Positions 55,496 through 64,000 of a stretch of 64,000 nucleotides of DNA are shown here, one piece after another. The notes beneath the pieces are model-generated. The model did not search any database and was not told the DNA's origin. It was given only the letters and a program-made list of their open reading frames with translations. Source of the stretch: Chromatiales bacterium (GTDB lineage: Bacteria; Pseudomonadota; Gammaproteobacteria; JAGRGH01); NCBI GenBank assembly GCA_020445605.1, contig JAGRGH010000050.1:1-64000 (forward strand). The letters run 5' to 3'. How positions within the stretch are numbered: the first letter of the stretch is position 1; each line of letters begins with the position of its first letter. Position numbers and translations under genes: made by a program.

Positions 55496-57941
55496 CCTCG
55501 ACGACGGCGGGCGGCTCGAACGGTGCCGGACGACCGATTGCGAACCCCTGGGCAAAATCGATGCGCAGTTCCGCGAGTGTGCCGAGCACGCGGGGGTCCT
55601 CGACGTACTCCGCCACGGTGCGAATGCCCAGCACACGCGACCAGTTCGCAACCGACTCGACCATTCGAAAGTCGATTTCGCTGGAACTGATTTCACGGAT
55701 GAAACTGCCGTCGATCTTCAGAAAGTCGACCGGCAGGCGCTTCAGATAGGTCAGCGAACTCAAGCCGCTACCAAAATCATCCAGCGCGAAGCGACAGCCG
55801 CGCTCACCGATCCGCCGCATGAACGCAAGTGCTTCATCCACGTTCGACATGACGGCGCTTTCGGTCACTTCGAAGCAGAGCCAGCGAGCGCAGTCGGACG
55901 CGGCATCGAGCGCCGCCTCCAGGAAGCGATGGAACTCATAGTTTGATAGCGACTGACCCGACAGGTTGACGTTCAGGGTCGTGTAGGGCGCGGCTCCGCG
56001 ATCCCGTTGCAGCCGTTCGATGACACGGGTTACGACAAAGCGGTCGATCTCCGGCATCATGCGGTAGCGTTCAGCCGCGGCGATGAACGCACCCGGCGGG
56101 ATGATCTCGTCGTCGTCGCCACGCATGCGCAGCAGGATCTCGCCCATGCGCTCGTCTTCACTCGTGCCACGCACGGGCATGATCGGTTGCACATACAGCA
56201 GCAGGCGATCCTCGGCCAGCGCCGCCTGCAGGCGCGTGAGCCAGCGCCCGAGCAGCTGCTGCTCGGCGAGTCGCGGGTCGGCCGCGGAGTACCGATACAC
56301 CACACCGCCGCCCTGGTCCTTCGCCAGATAACAGGCCGCATCGGCATTGCTCAGCAGCTGCGCTGCGCTGAGTTCTCCGGAATCGATCATGACCATGCCG
56401 ACACTCGCACCGATTGCGTAGACATCGCCGCCCCAGGCGAGCCGATACTCCGTCACGGCCCCGACGAGCGCATGCGCCAGCGACGCGGCGGCGTGTTCAT
56501 CCGTGTCACGCATGAGCACGGCAAACTCGTCACCGCCGATACGCCCGGCAATTCCGGCGTCACCGACCGCGGTTTGGATGCGGCGGGCGATCTCGGTCAA
56601 CAGATGATCGCCCGCGGCATGGCCGCAGGTGTCGTTCAGCACCTTGAACTTGTCGAGGTCCATGAACATCAATGCATGCCGGGCGTCTGCCTTGCGGCTG
56701 ACCACGGCGGATTGCAGGCGCCGTTCGAACTCGCGGCGACTCATCAGGTGGGTGAGCCCGTCATGCGAGGCCTGAAAACGCATCTTGCGATTGAGATTCC
56801 GGATCTCGGTCTGGTCATGCAGCACCAGCACCATGCCCCCGGGCGCCGCATCCATATCCGCTTCTTCGCTGTCACCGCCGCCTTCGATCGGCGCGACCGA
56901 AACCGCGACCGACAGACGCAACACCCCGTCGCGGCGGACCACGACCAGGTCGTCCGGCGGCTGTACCGCCGCGGGGTCACGCAACCAGGTATCCAGATCA
57001 ATTGGCTGGTTGGTTCGCTCGGAACCAATCACGACAATCTCACGCACCGGCCGCCCGGCGGCCTCGGCCAGGGTCCAGCCCGTGAGCTCCTCGGCGCGGG
57101 GGTTCAGGTAGTCCACGATGCCGTCTCGATCAGTCGAGACCACGGCGTCGGCAATGGCCTCGAGAGTCACGTGCGCGCGCTCGCGCTCTTCCGAAAGTGC
57201 GAGTTCGATGCGGGCGCGTTCCCCCGCCACGGTTTCCAGCGTGAGCGTGGCTTCTTTCGTGCGCGAGCGCTCGCGCATCAGCGAGCGCGCGAGCTGGCGA
57301 TTGATCATGCCGGCCTCGATGGATTCGACCATGAGCTTGCCCCAGCGCCGGCTGATCAGCAGCAGAGCGCCCAGCCCGACCAGCAGCACGGCACCGAGCG
57401 CGATCTCGGCGACACCGCCGCGCACGGCGAACGCAGCCGCGGCGGGCGCCAGCATCGGTCCGGCGAGCAGGCCATAGCTGAGGGTGTGGGGCGCGACCAC
57501 GGCAATGGAAACCGTCGCCATCCCGACGATGATCAGCGTGACGGAAATCGCTTCGAGCTGCGGCGCAAAGACCGCGGCCAGGGTGCCCATGCTGCCCCAG
57601 AGGATGCCGTTACCGAGCATCATCGCGGCGTAGCGCGTGAGCCATTTCGGCAGCTCGTCCACTGCACGCATCTTGCTACGAAAACGCCGCACGACACCGT
57701 AGCGCACTGCGTACAGCACTGCGCCGACCAGCCACCACGCCGTCAGCGCGGCCTTGGGCAGATGGGGCCAGATCAGGATGGTGATGATGACGGCCGCGAA
57801 CGCCCCACCACCGGTGGTATTGAGCGCCTGGGCGTAGAGCAGCCGGACGCGGCGCGCGAGCAGCGCATCAGCAGTCGGCGACGGAAGTACGTCGTTCGCA
57901 CGAACGACCCGCGGCGCCGTTGACGTAGTGGTGCCCTGCAT
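55419..57941 (-). CDS. Membrane GGDEF/EAL protein with PAS domain
   Basis: About 840 residues: five to six N-terminal membrane helices (to about 200), a coiled region, a PAS domain (about 250-360; 'AIADAVVSTDRDGIVDYLN'), a GGDEF domain with intact 'RIGGDEFAVL' near 470, and an EAL domain with a modified motif 'GEILLRM' for EALLR (near 585) while 'DDFGSGLSSLTYLKRLPVDF' is retained. It probably makes and/or breaks cyclic di-GMP. ATG 57941 chosen over a longer frame whose extension lies in the upstream region; TATACT (58051-58046, minus) may be its -10. Confidence 0.9.
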   Translation of the reverse strand: MQGTTTSTAPRVVRANDVLPSPTADALLARRVRLLYAQALNTTGGGAFAAVIITILIWPHLPKAALTAWWLVGAVLYAVRYGVVRRFRSKMRAVDELPKWLTRYAAMMLGNGILWGSMGTLAAVFAPQLEAISVTLIIVGMATVSIAVVAPHTLSYGLLAGPMLAPAAAAFAVRGGVAEIALGAVLLVGLGALLLISRRWGKLMVESIEAGMINRQLARSLMRERSRTKEATLTLETVAGERARIELALSEERERAHVTLEAIADAVVSTDRDGIVDYLNPRAEELTGWTLAEAAGRPVREIVVIGSERTNQPIDLDTWLRDPAAVQPPDDLVVVRRDGVLRLSVAVSVAPIEGGGDSEEADMDAAPGGMVLVLHDQTEIRNLNRKMRFQASHDGLTHLMSRREFERRLQSAVVSRKADARHALMFMDLDKFKVLNDTCGHAAGDHLLTEIARRIQTAVGDAGIAGRIGGDEFAVLMRDTDEHAAASLAHALVGAVTEYRLAWGGDVYAIGASVGMVMIDSGELSAAQLLSNADAACYLAKDQGGGVVYRYSAADPRLAEQQLLGRWLTRLQAALAEDRLLLYVQPIMPVRGTSEDERMGEILLRMRGDDDEIIPPGAFIAAAERYRMMPEIDRFVVTRVIERLQRDRGAAPYTTLNVNLSGQSLSNYEFHRFLEAALDAASDCARWLCFEVTESAVMSNVDEALAFMRRIGERGCRFALDDFGSGLSSLTYLKRLPVDFLKIDGSFIREISSSEIDFRMVESVANWSRVLGIRTVAEYVEDPRVLGTLAELRIDFAQGFAIGRPAPFEPPAVVEAKNDRNRAVPDAATATASSAPARTA

Positions 57942-58191
57942 CAGGCGCCCGTGGTTCAAGAGGGCCGGCCCAGAGTCTAGGTGCTCGTAGTGTTCCGCCG
58001 GCTTCGTGAATTTCGGTGCGCGCCCCCGCACGCACGACCGAATCGAGTATAGCAGCGCCGTTTGGCGACCGAGGAAGCCGGCGCCTGTGTCGGACAGGGT
58101 GTCCATGCGCTGGATCTGGGCCCTGCCGGCGCCGCCGGGCTGTAGGACAGCGGCTTCACCACCATCCGGCCGTGATCAAATCGACAGCGAC

Positions 58192-59409
58192 TCAGCGTCC
58201 CCTGCGTCGCGACGCGGCAATGCGCATGCGCAATGCGTTGAGCTTGATGAAGCCGCCGGCGTCCTTCTGGTCGTACGCACCGGCGTCTTCCTCAAACGTC
58301 GCGATCGCGGCGTTGAACAGGCTGTCGCTCTCCGACTTGCGCCCGGCCACGCTCACGCCGCCCTTGTAGAGCTTCAGACGCACGCTGCCGTTCACGTTCG
58401 CCTGCGATGCATCGATCAGGCCCTGGAGCATTTCCCGCTCGGGACTCCACCAGTAGCCGTTGTAGATCAGGCTCGCGTAGCGCGGCATGAGTTCGTCCTT
58501 GAGATGGGCCGCTTCGCGGTCCAGCGTCAGCGACTCGATCGCACGATGCGCCTTGAGCAGCACGGTGCCACCGGGCGTTTCGTAGCAGCCGCGTGACTTC
58601 ATGCCCACATAGCGGTTTTCGACGATGTCCGCCCGGCCGATGCCGTGTGCGCCGGCGATCCGGTTGAGCTCGGCGAGCAGCGACGCGCCGCTCATGCGCT
58701 TGCCGTCCAGCGCCACCGGGTCGCCGCGCTCGTATTCGAGTTCGATGTACTGCGCGGCATCCGGCGCCGCTTCCGGTGCCACGCTCCAGCGCCACATGTC
58801 GTCCTCGGCCTCGACCCAGGGGTCTTCCAACGGACCGCCCTCATAGGAGATGTGCAGCAGGTTCGCGTCCATCGAATACGGCGAGCCGCGCCCGCGTTTC
58901 ATCTCGACGGGAATGCCGTGCTGCTCGGCGTAGGCCAGCAGCTTCTCACGCGAGTTCAGCGTCCACTCACGCCATGGCGCAATGATCCGCACGTCGGGTT
59001 TGAGCGCGTAGGCGCCCAGTTCGAAGCGGACCTGGTCGTTGCCCTTGCCGGTCGCGCCGTGCGAGATGGCATCCGCGCCGGTTTCCTCGGCGATCTCGAC
59101 CAGCCGCCGCGCAATCAGCGGGCGCGCGATCGAGGTGCCGAGCAGATACTCGCCCTCATAGATCGCGTTCGCGCGAAACATCGGAAACACGTATTCCGCG
59201 ACAAAGCGCTCGCGCAGGTCGTCGATGTAAATCTCGCGCACGCCCATGGCCTTGGCCTTCGCGCGCGCGGGTTCGAGTTCCTCACCCTGTCCGATGTCGG
59301 CCGTGAAGGTCACGACCTCGCAGCCGTAGGTCTCCTGCAGCCACTTCAGGATCACGGAGGTATCCAGACCGCCGGAGTACGCCAGAACGACCTTTTCGAC
59401 CTTGGACAT
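58192..59409 (-). CDS. argG: Argininosuccinate synthase
   Basis: 405 residues. Joins citrulline and aspartate with ATP. N-type PP-loop '[19 protein letters not shown]' at the N-terminus, '[20 protein letters not shown]' and '[20 protein letters not shown]' as citrulline/aspartate sites, and C-terminal tetramerisation helices. Monocistronic in this window. The 250 bp between it and the GGDEF gene holds no gene. Confidence 0.97.
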   Translation of the reverse strand: MSKVEKVVLAYSGGLDTSVILKWLQETYGCEVVTFTADIGQGEELEPARAKAKAMGVREIYIDDLRERFVAEYVFPMFRANAIYEGEYLLGTSIARPLIARRLVEIAEETGADAISHGATGKGNDQVRFELGAYALKPDVRIIAPWREWTLNSREKLLAYAEQHGIPVEMKRGRGSPYSMDANLLHISYEGGPLEDPWVEAEDDMWRWSVAPEAAPDAAQYIELEYERGDPVALDGKRMSGASLLAELNRIAGAHGIGRADIVENRYVGMKSRGCYETPGGTVLLKAHRAIESLTLDREAAHLKDELMPRYASLIYNGYWWSPEREMLQGLIDASQANVNGSVRLKLYKGGVSVAGRKSESDSLFNAAIATFEEDAGAYDQKDAGGFIKLNALRMRIAASRRRGR

Positions 59410-59590
59410 GGTGTTGGAGGGGGTTGCCGCAAAGCGCGCGATTATACGCGGGCGCGTTGCGCGGGGCGTCGGCGGGCGGGGGACCCGGGCCGTACCAGTG
59501 GCGGGTCAGCGCGAGCGACACCGATGCGCCGGGCGCTTTGTGGTGTAATTTGGGCTTCTTCAGCGATCCGCACCGGGGAGGAACCGCAGC

Positions 59591-59896
59591 ATGTCCGCCG
59601 AGGGTTATCACGAGCCAGTCAACGAACTTTCCGATGAAACCCGCGACATGCACCGGGCCATCCAGTCGCTCATGGAGGAACTCGAGGCGGTCGACTGGTA
59701 CAACCAGCGCGTCAACGCCTGCAAGGATCCGGAACTCGCGGCAATCCTCGCCCACAACCGCGACGAGGAAAAGGAGCACGCGGCCATGGTGCTGGAATGG
59801 ATCCGCCGGCACGATCCCGTCATGTCGAAGGAACTCGGGGAGGTGCTGTTCTCGGAGGGATCGATCATGGATCACGAACACGGCGAACGCGACTGA
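59591..59896 (+). CDS. EncFtn-like encapsulated-ferritin family protein, without targeting tail
   Basis: 101 residues strongly resembling the encapsulated ferritin (EncFtn): 'ETRDMHRAIQSLMEELEAVD', 'WYNQRVNACKDPELAAILAH' and 'NRDEEKEHAAMVLEWIRRHD'. Ferroxidase ligands are kept: Glu30, Glu60 and His63 correspond to Glu32, Glu62 and His65 of the Rhodospirillum rubrum protein. The C-terminus stops at 'SIMDHEHGERD'; the encapsulin-binding tail (typically LGIGSLK-like) is absent and no encapsulin gene is within reach. GGAGG ribosome site. Confidence 0.88.
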   Translation: MSAEGYHEPVNELSDETRDMHRAIQSLMEELEAVDWYNQRVNACKDPELAAILAHNRDEEKEHAAMVLEWIRRHDPVMSKELGEVLFSEGSIMDHEHGERD

Positions 59897-59930
59897 ACCC
59901 AGCAGCGTCCCCGCCAGCGCCGCACAAGCC

Positions 59931-60719
59931 ATGAACGCAACGGCCCAGGCCGTGAACGGCCCGGTGTTCATCGTCGGCGCCCCGCGTTCGGGGACCTCCC
60001 TGTTGCACTGGTCCCTGCTCGAACACCCGGACTTCTGGGGCAGCGAGGAGACCGAATTCCTGCGACCCATCGCGCAGGCCGTGGAACAGGGCTACACCGA
60101 GGGCACGCGGTTCAATGACCACAGCTGGCTCACCGCACAGGGCGTCGACCAAGCCGAATTCGCCCAGGCAGTCGGCAGCGGGCTGGATGCGCTGTTCCGC
60201 TCACGCTCGGGCGGACGACGCTGGGTCGACCAGACACCGCTCTACGTTCACATCGGCGCCCCACTCGCGCAGATGTTTCCGGATGCGCGATTTCTGTTTC
60301 TGGTGCGCGACGGGCGCAAGGTGGTCAGCTCCATGCGGCGCATGTGGGGCTGGGACATGGAACGGGCTGCGCACATGTGGAACCGTGCCACCCGCAACGG
60401 CTTCCAACTCGCCGACTCACTGGGCGATCGCGTGCTGCGCGTGCATTTCGAGGCACTGATCTCGCGCCCGGAAGACAGCTTCTGGCGCATTCTGGAGTTT
60501 GTCGGTGCGCCCCAGAATCCGGCCTGCGCGGCCTACGTGCGCGACCGCCCGCCCATCAATGCAGCGCCCGGATCCCAGCACGAAACGGCCACGGACAAGC
60601 TGCGCTTTTCGCCGGCCGACTGGTCCGCCGAAGAACAGGCGCAGTTCGACGCCATTGCCACGGAAACCATGCGCGCCCTTGGCTATTACGAACAGGCGGC
60701 AGCGGCGCCGGCCAAGTAG
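59931..60719 (+). CDS. Sulfotransferase-family protein
   Basis: 262 residues with the PAPS-binding 5'-phosphosulfate loop 'VFIVGAPRSGTSLLHWSLLE' at residues 11-30, the 3'-phosphate region 'ARFLFLVRDGRKVVSSMRRM', and a C-terminal 'FSPADWSAEEQAQFDAIATE' typical of the group. It would transfer sulfate from PAPS to an unknown acceptor. It starts 34 bases after the EncFtn-like gene, so co-transcription is possible. ATG 59931 without strong ribosome site. Confidence 0.85.
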   Translation: MNATAQAVNGPVFIVGAPRSGTSLLHWSLLEHPDFWGSEETEFLRPIAQAVEQGYTEGTRFNDHSWLTAQGVDQAEFAQAVGSGLDALFRSRSGGRRWVDQTPLYVHIGAPLAQMFPDARFLFLVRDGRKVVSSMRRMWGWDMERAAHMWNRATRNGFQLADSLGDRVLRVHFEALISRPEDSFWRILEFVGAPQNPACAAYVRDRPPINAAPGSQHETATDKLRFSPADWSAEEQAQFDAIATETMRALGYYEQAAAAPAK

Positions 60720-60728
60720 CCCCTTGCC

Positions 60729-61406
60729 TCACGCCGACCCGCGCGGCGGCCGAAGGTAGCGACGGTCGTCGAAGCTCATGACCCACTGCGGCCGGTACAC
60801 GACGAAAATCGCGAGCAGGAAACCGCCTGTAAACGCTTCGGGAAACGCGGCCAGCAGCAGGTAAGGACGATACAGTTCGTAGAGCATGTGTCGCGTCAAC
60901 GCGCCGGCAAGATCAATACAAAATACGACCACGAATGCCGAGACGATCACGCTGAACGCCCCGGCCGCAAACCCGCCGGCAATCAGATAGACAAAGATGT
61001 TCTTTGGCAGCCAGCGTTCGATCGCCATGGCCCAGAGCCGCGCCGCGACGACCGGCATCAGGGCGACCGCCACATAGGCCGGGGCAATGGTCGTCCATGG
61101 TTGCCCGTGCGCGAGGACATGGGCGGCAACGACTGCCGCCAGCCCGATCAGCGCGAAGGCCCAGCCGAACATGTAGGTCAGCACGGCCGCGCCGATCAGA
61201 TGCAGGTGCCCGCCCTCCGGCAGCTCGGCGCGGATCTGCCAGATCGCCAGGGTGATGCAAAGGCCAGCCAGCCACGCGCTGACGTCGGCCGGATTGCGCA
61301 GATGAAACCAGGGCGCCCGCCACGCGGCGGCGACGAGCGCGATGACGGTCAGCGCCCACCCCGCTGCAATCCAGCTCGACCCGAGCCACTCGCCGGGCAG
61401 GTCCAT
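60729..61406 (-). CDS. CbiM-like ECF transporter permease component
   Basis: 225 residues with about seven membrane helices. 'LPEGGHLHLIGAAVLTYMFG' is the CbiM/ECF-S-like motif region with metal-binding His residues, in place of the N-terminal His of true CbiM. It may import cobalt or nickel, but no ATPase (CbiO) or CbiQ gene is adjacent. Last gene of the minus-strand operon; its start overlaps the nudL stop codon by a base. Confidence 0.8.
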   Translation of the reverse strand: MDLPGEWLGSSWIAAGWALTVIALVAAAWRAPWFHLRNPADVSAWLAGLCITLAIWQIRAELPEGGHLHLIGAAVLTYMFGWAFALIGLAAVVAAHVLAHGQPWTTIAPAYVAVALMPVVAARLWAMAIERWLPKNIFVYLIAGGFAAGAFSVIVSAFVVVFCIDLAGALTRHMLYELYRPYLLLAAFPEAFTGGFLLAIFVVYRPQWVMSFDDRRYLRPPRGSA

Positions 61407-62041
61407 CAGCCTGCATCCCCGCCCAGCAGCGCCGCGCGCAGGCTCAGCACGATGCGCGCACTCACGCCCCAGAGGTGCTCGCCGTCGTGGTCGTGAAAAT
61501 GCACGACCGGGAGCCGGCAGCCCCAGTCGTGCAGATCGTGCTCGCGCACCTCGAAGTTGCGCGTATCAAGCAGCCACGCGAGCGGGATCGTGAACACGCG
61601 CTCGACTTCACGCGCATCGGGCCGCGGTACGAACGGAGGTGCCACGGCACCCACCCAGGGACGAACGACGAAATTGCTGACCGAGCGATACTCCGGCAGC
61701 GCGCCCAGCACGGTGACATCGTCCGGGCTGAGGCCGACTTCCTCATGCGCTTCGCGCAGCGCCGCGGCGCAGGCATCAGCATCGCCGGCGTCGATCCGGC
61801 CACCCGGAAACGCCACCTGACCACTGTGCCGATCCGCGGGGTGACACGCCCGCCGGATGAACAGGACCTCCGGCCCCGCGGCGCCGAGAATCAGCGGAAC
61901 GAGCACGGCCGCGGGCGTCGGCGGGCGATCGAAGAACCCGTCCGGATACGGCTCGCGCCAGCGTTCCGGGCGATACGCGCCCAGCCGCCGCGCGATTTCC
62001 GCGGGCCCGAGACCGGCCAGTTCGGTTAAGGATCCAGCCAC
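61406..62041 (-). CDS. nudL: NudL-type CoA pyrophosphatase (Nudix)
   Basis: 211 residues. The Nudix box is 'GGRIDAGDADACAAALREAH' followed by EEVGL; 'EVLFIRRACHPADRHSGQVA' with 'FPGG' is the CoA-diphosphatase signature preceding the box. Hydrolyses CoA and related compounds to phosphopantetheine and 3',5'-ADP. GTG start overlapping the upstream small gene by 16 bases. Part of the six-gene minus-strand operon. Confidence 0.88.
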   Translation of the reverse strand: MAGSLTELAGLGPAEIARRLGAYRPERWREPYPDGFFDRPPTPAAVLVPLILGAAGPEVLFIRRACHPADRHSGQVAFPGGRIDAGDADACAAALREAHEEVGLSPDDVTVLGALPEYRSVSNFVVRPWVGAVAPPFVPRPDAREVERVFTIPLAWLLDTRNFEVREHDLHDWGCRLPVVHFHDHDGEHLWGVSARIVLSLRAALLGGDAG

Positions 62042-62268
62042 CGGGTCAGGTAGTAGAGCCGCAGGCCTTCCGACGACACTGAAGGACCATAGACCTCGGC
62101 CGCATGCCGGTTGTGTTCGGGATCGGCACCGGCGCGTGCCTCGGCCTCAGTGGCACAGACCTCGACAACCCCGGCCGGAAACCGCGCGCGCTTGCGCCGC
62201 GGGGCATGGATCACGGCATATCGCACTTCAAGCGATCGCGACTGGGGGTCGACGATGATCTTCGGCAT
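62026..62268 (-). CDS. Small protein of unknown function in the nudL operon
   Basis: 80 residues: 'MPKIIVDPQSRSLEVRYAVI' then an Arg/Lys-rich stretch 'HAPRRKRARFPAGVVEVCAT' and 'EAYGPSVSSEGLRLYYLTRW'-like end. No signal peptide or membrane segment. The ATG shares bases with the upstream stop codon (TGATG) and its end overlaps nudL, so it is coupled on both sides. I do not recognise the family. Confidence 0.75.
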   Translation of the reverse strand: MPKIIVDPQSRSLEVRYAVIHAPRRKRARFPAGVVEVCATEAEARAGADPEHNRHAAEVYGPSVSSEGLRLYYLTRWLDP

Positions 62269-62786
62269 CACCCGGAGACCTGTTCGGCAAGCCACATGCG
62301 CAGGCGCAGTCCGGCGCCCGTGACATAGCCACGCTCGACGAACCGCATGCGCCCGTCGGCGTCGATCACGAACGACATCGGCACCCCGCGCACGCCCCAG
62401 CGTTCACCGAGCGCGCCGCTTTCATCAAGCAGCACCGGAAACGCGGCGCCCTGCTCGCGCAGATAGGCGCCAACCTCGGCCGCGTCGCCGGACTGCATGG
62501 CCACGCTGATCACCTCGTAGTCGCGCGCCAGCGCATCGATCGAATCCAGCTCCAGCCTGCAGATGGGGCACCAGCTGGCCCAGAAATGCACCAGCACGAC
62601 CCGTCCCGGCGGCGCTTCGCCGGACAGCGCAACGCTCGACCCGTCAAGCATGCGTCCACCCAGCGCGGGCGCCGGATCGCCGGCCCGCACCCAGCCGATC
62701 ACGAACTGCGCGATCGCGATCGCAACGAGCAGGCCAAGGAACTGCGCGCCGAACACCAGCCAGCGACGGCGACGTGCTTCAGCCAT
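62268..62786 (-). CDS. TlpA-like membrane-anchored thiol oxidoreductase
   Basis: 172 residues: an N-terminal membrane helix ('FGAQFLGLLVAIAIAQFVIG') and a periplasmic thioredoxin domain with CxxC in 'FWASWCPICRLELDS' (Cys73, Cys76) and cis-Pro 'GVRGVPMSFVIDADGR'. It resembles ScsD/TlpA-type reductases for cytochrome or disulfide maturation. Coupled to its downstream neighbour by TGATG. Confidence 0.88.
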   Translation of the reverse strand: MAEARRRRWLVFGAQFLGLLVAIAIAQFVIGWVRAGDPAPALGGRMLDGSSVALSGEAPPGRVVLVHFWASWCPICRLELDSIDALARDYEVISVAMQSGDAAEVGAYLREQGAAFPVLLDESGALGERWGVRGVPMSFVIDADGRMRFVERGYVTGAGLRLRMWLAEQVSG

Positions 62787-62798
62787 CGCGCAACGCGC

Positions 62799-63491
62799 TC
62801 ACAGTCCGCTCAGGTCCAGCCGCGTATAGCCGGCCGGCAGCTCGAACAGGCGCGCGTCCACGGTCGCGTCCGTATCGAAACGCGCGAGCTCCCGCTGCGC
62901 GCCATCGGCATGCCATTCGATCACCGGCACACCGTCGGCCCAGGGCCAGTGCGGCGCAAACTGGCTCCAGGCCTGGGTGCAGGGCGACTCCGCTTCGGGC
63001 AGCGCAATCGCCATACTGGACTGCTGTTCGGCGAGCGCCTGCCGATAATGCAGGGCCACCGCGACCGCCTCGCCAGAGAACCCCTGCGCGACGACCGCAC
63101 CGCCGCAGTCGTTGCCTTCGGCGAAATACTGCATGCGCACCGGAACGCGGCCCGCGACGGGTGGCGCGCCGGCATCCACGGCACGCTTCGCGTCCAGCGC
63201 AAACGGCACCACCGGCTGCTCGCCGCCGGGCGGCCTGAGTTGAAGGATGCTGCGGTCGTCGTGCACGACGCTGTAGATCGTCCGGCTGCGATCGTCAAAC
63301 AGCACGTAACCATCGCCGCCATCGTCGATGCGCAGCCACGGCGGCTGGATCGTCCAGCGCGATGAAACCACTGGCTGACCAGGGTCAGTCGCAACAAAAT
63401 CCAGCACCAGCACACCGCCGGCCGGTGCTGGTGTCGCGAACATCGCGAGCACGCCCATCAGGAGAGCCCTCAGGCCAGTTGTTCCAGCCAC
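62799..63491 (-). CDS. Putative exported protein of unknown function
   Basis: 230 residues with a signal-peptide-like start ('LRALLMGVLAMFATPAPAGG'), then beta-rich sequence including 'VSSRWTIQPPWLRIDDGGDG' and 'YVLFDDRSRTIYSVVHDDRS', resembling proteins that act on bound dyes or lipids, but no family can be named. GTG 63491 has GAGGAAA upstream and overlaps the DUF455 gene; an internal ATG at 63458 is the alternative start. Confidence 0.75.
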   Translation of the reverse strand: MAGTTGLRALLMGVLAMFATPAPAGGVLVLDFVATDPGQPVVSSRWTIQPPWLRIDDGGDGYVLFDDRSRTIYSVVHDDRSILQLRPPGGEQPVVPFALDAKRAVDAGAPPVAGRVPVRMQYFAEGNDCGGAVVAQGFSGEAVAVALHYRQALAEQQSSMAIALPEAESPCTQAWSQFAPHWPWADGVPVIEWHADGAQRELARFDTDATVDARLFELPAGYTRLDLSGL

Positions 63492-64000
63492 TCGATTTCC
63501 TCGTCGGTAAAGCCCGCGGCACGCCGCCGGGCCAGGTCGAACGGACCGCGCAGGCCGCCGGCGAACAGGGTCTGCATCAGATCACGAAAGGTCGGCACGG
63601 GTTCCAGTTTGCGCTGCGCACAGATCGCTCGAAACCAGCGACTGCCTGCGGCCACGTGGCCGATTTCATCGGCGGCAATCACGCGCAGCGCGGCCGCGGA
63701 CGCGGTATCGCCGGCCTGCTCGAAGCGTTCGATCATCGGCGGAGTCACATCCAGCCCGCGGGCCTCGAGGCCGCGCGGAACCAGCGCGAGCCGCGCGAGC
63801 AGATCGTCCGCGGTGCGTACGGCGGCATCCCAGAGCCCACCATGCGCAGGCAGATCACCGTAGACCAGACCGTATTCGGCCAGCCGCTCGCGCAGCAGCC
63901 CGAAATGCCGCGCCTCGTCGCCGGCCACCGCGATCCAGTCCGCGTAAAACTCTGGCGGCAAGCCGCGGAAACGATACACGGCATCGGCCGCGAGGTGGAT
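63470..64000 (-). CDS. DUF455 ferritin-like protein, 5' end cut by the window
   Basis: At least 177 residues visible, open to the window edge. Helical segments with di-iron type pairs: 'DWIAVAGDEARHFGLLRERL' (E..H) and 'VIAADEIGHVAAGSRWF' (DE..H), separated by 'YGDLPAHGGLWDAAVRTADD' and 'ALVPRGLEARGLDVTPPMIE', which match the DUF455 family of ferritin-like proteins. The metal-dependent reaction is not established. First visible gene of the six-gene operon. Confidence 0.9.
   Translation of the reverse strand: MHLAADAVYRFRGLPPEFYADWIAVAGDEARHFGLLRERLAEYGLVYGDLPAHGGLWDAAVRTADDLLARLALVPRGLEARGLDVTPPMIERFEQAGDTASAAALRVIAADEIGHVAAGSRWFRAICAQRKLEPVPTFRDLMQTLFAGGLRGPFDLARRRAAGFTDEEIEWLEQLA

Overview
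The window reads as a chromosomal segment of a GC-rich (roughly 60-65% by eye), sulfur-oxidising, CO2-fixing gammaproteobacterium, most likely of the Chromatiales/Ectothiorhodospiraceae type. The evidence is form IA RuBisCO with CbbQ/CbbO activase genes and a divergent cbbR, a soxXYZA cluster, fabA-fabB, and the gammaproteobacterial block running from aspS through ruvCAB, tolQRAB-pal-cpoB and queE-queC to tRNA-Lys. No photosynthesis gene is present in the window, so phototrophy cannot be judged.

Layout. 1-2.0 kb is accessory DNA: an IS1182-like transposase remnant, then two tandem type II toxin-antitoxin pairs. 2.0-4.0 kb holds folE2 and two small unknown genes. 4.0-10.9 kb is the Calvin-cycle locus (cbbL-cbbS-cbbQ-[GxxExxY cassette]-cbbO on the minus strand, cbbR divergent). 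10.9-15.2 kb holds a glutamine amidotransferase, dodecin, ppsA and ppsR. 15.2-16.5 kb has two copies of a 166-bp five-hairpin repeat flanking a cupin gene and tRNA-Phe. 16.4-20.4 kb is a set of poorly known genes (OsmC-like, receiver-like, GNAT, 2OG-Fe(II) oxygenase, unknowns). 20.7-24.5 kb holds a second MoxR-ATPase/VWA pair and an M48 protease. 24.7-26.9 kb is soxXYZA. 27-43.2 kb is the conserved housekeeping block, into which fabAB, an alpha/beta hydrolase and nudB are interleaved. 43.3-49.5 kb contains an SDR enzyme, three tandem tiny genes that are little more than a signal peptide plus an IPTL-CTERM-like tail, a YncE-like propeller, a fatty-acid-hydroxylase-family membrane enzyme and a DUF748 protein. 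49.6-55.5 kb is a four-gene run (acetolactate-synthase-like, ALDH, membrane-anchored glutamate-synthase-like, CPA1 antiporter). 55.4-64 kb holds a GGDEF/EAL protein, argG, an encapsulated-ferritin-like gene without an encapsulin, a sulfotransferase-like gene and a tight six-gene minus-strand operon ending in a DUF455 ferritin-like protein cut by the window edge.

How it fits together. Sox proteins would feed electrons from thiosulfate or sulfide; CbbLS fixes CO2 and CbbQO would remove inhibitory sugar phosphates from RuBisCO; PpsA/PpsR controls the pyruvate-PEP node; FolE2 supplies dihydroneopterin triphosphate for folate and for the queuosine enzymes QueE/QueC; Tol-Pal and the lipid A acyltransferase maintain the envelope.

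The most unusual items are the three passenger-less IPTL-CTERM-like mini-genes, the inverted-repeat-bounded GxxExxY cassette that has replaced the leader of cbbO, the duplicated 166-bp five-hairpin element (one copy supplies the stop codon of a neighbouring gene), and the EncFtn-like protein lacking both capsid gene and targeting tail.
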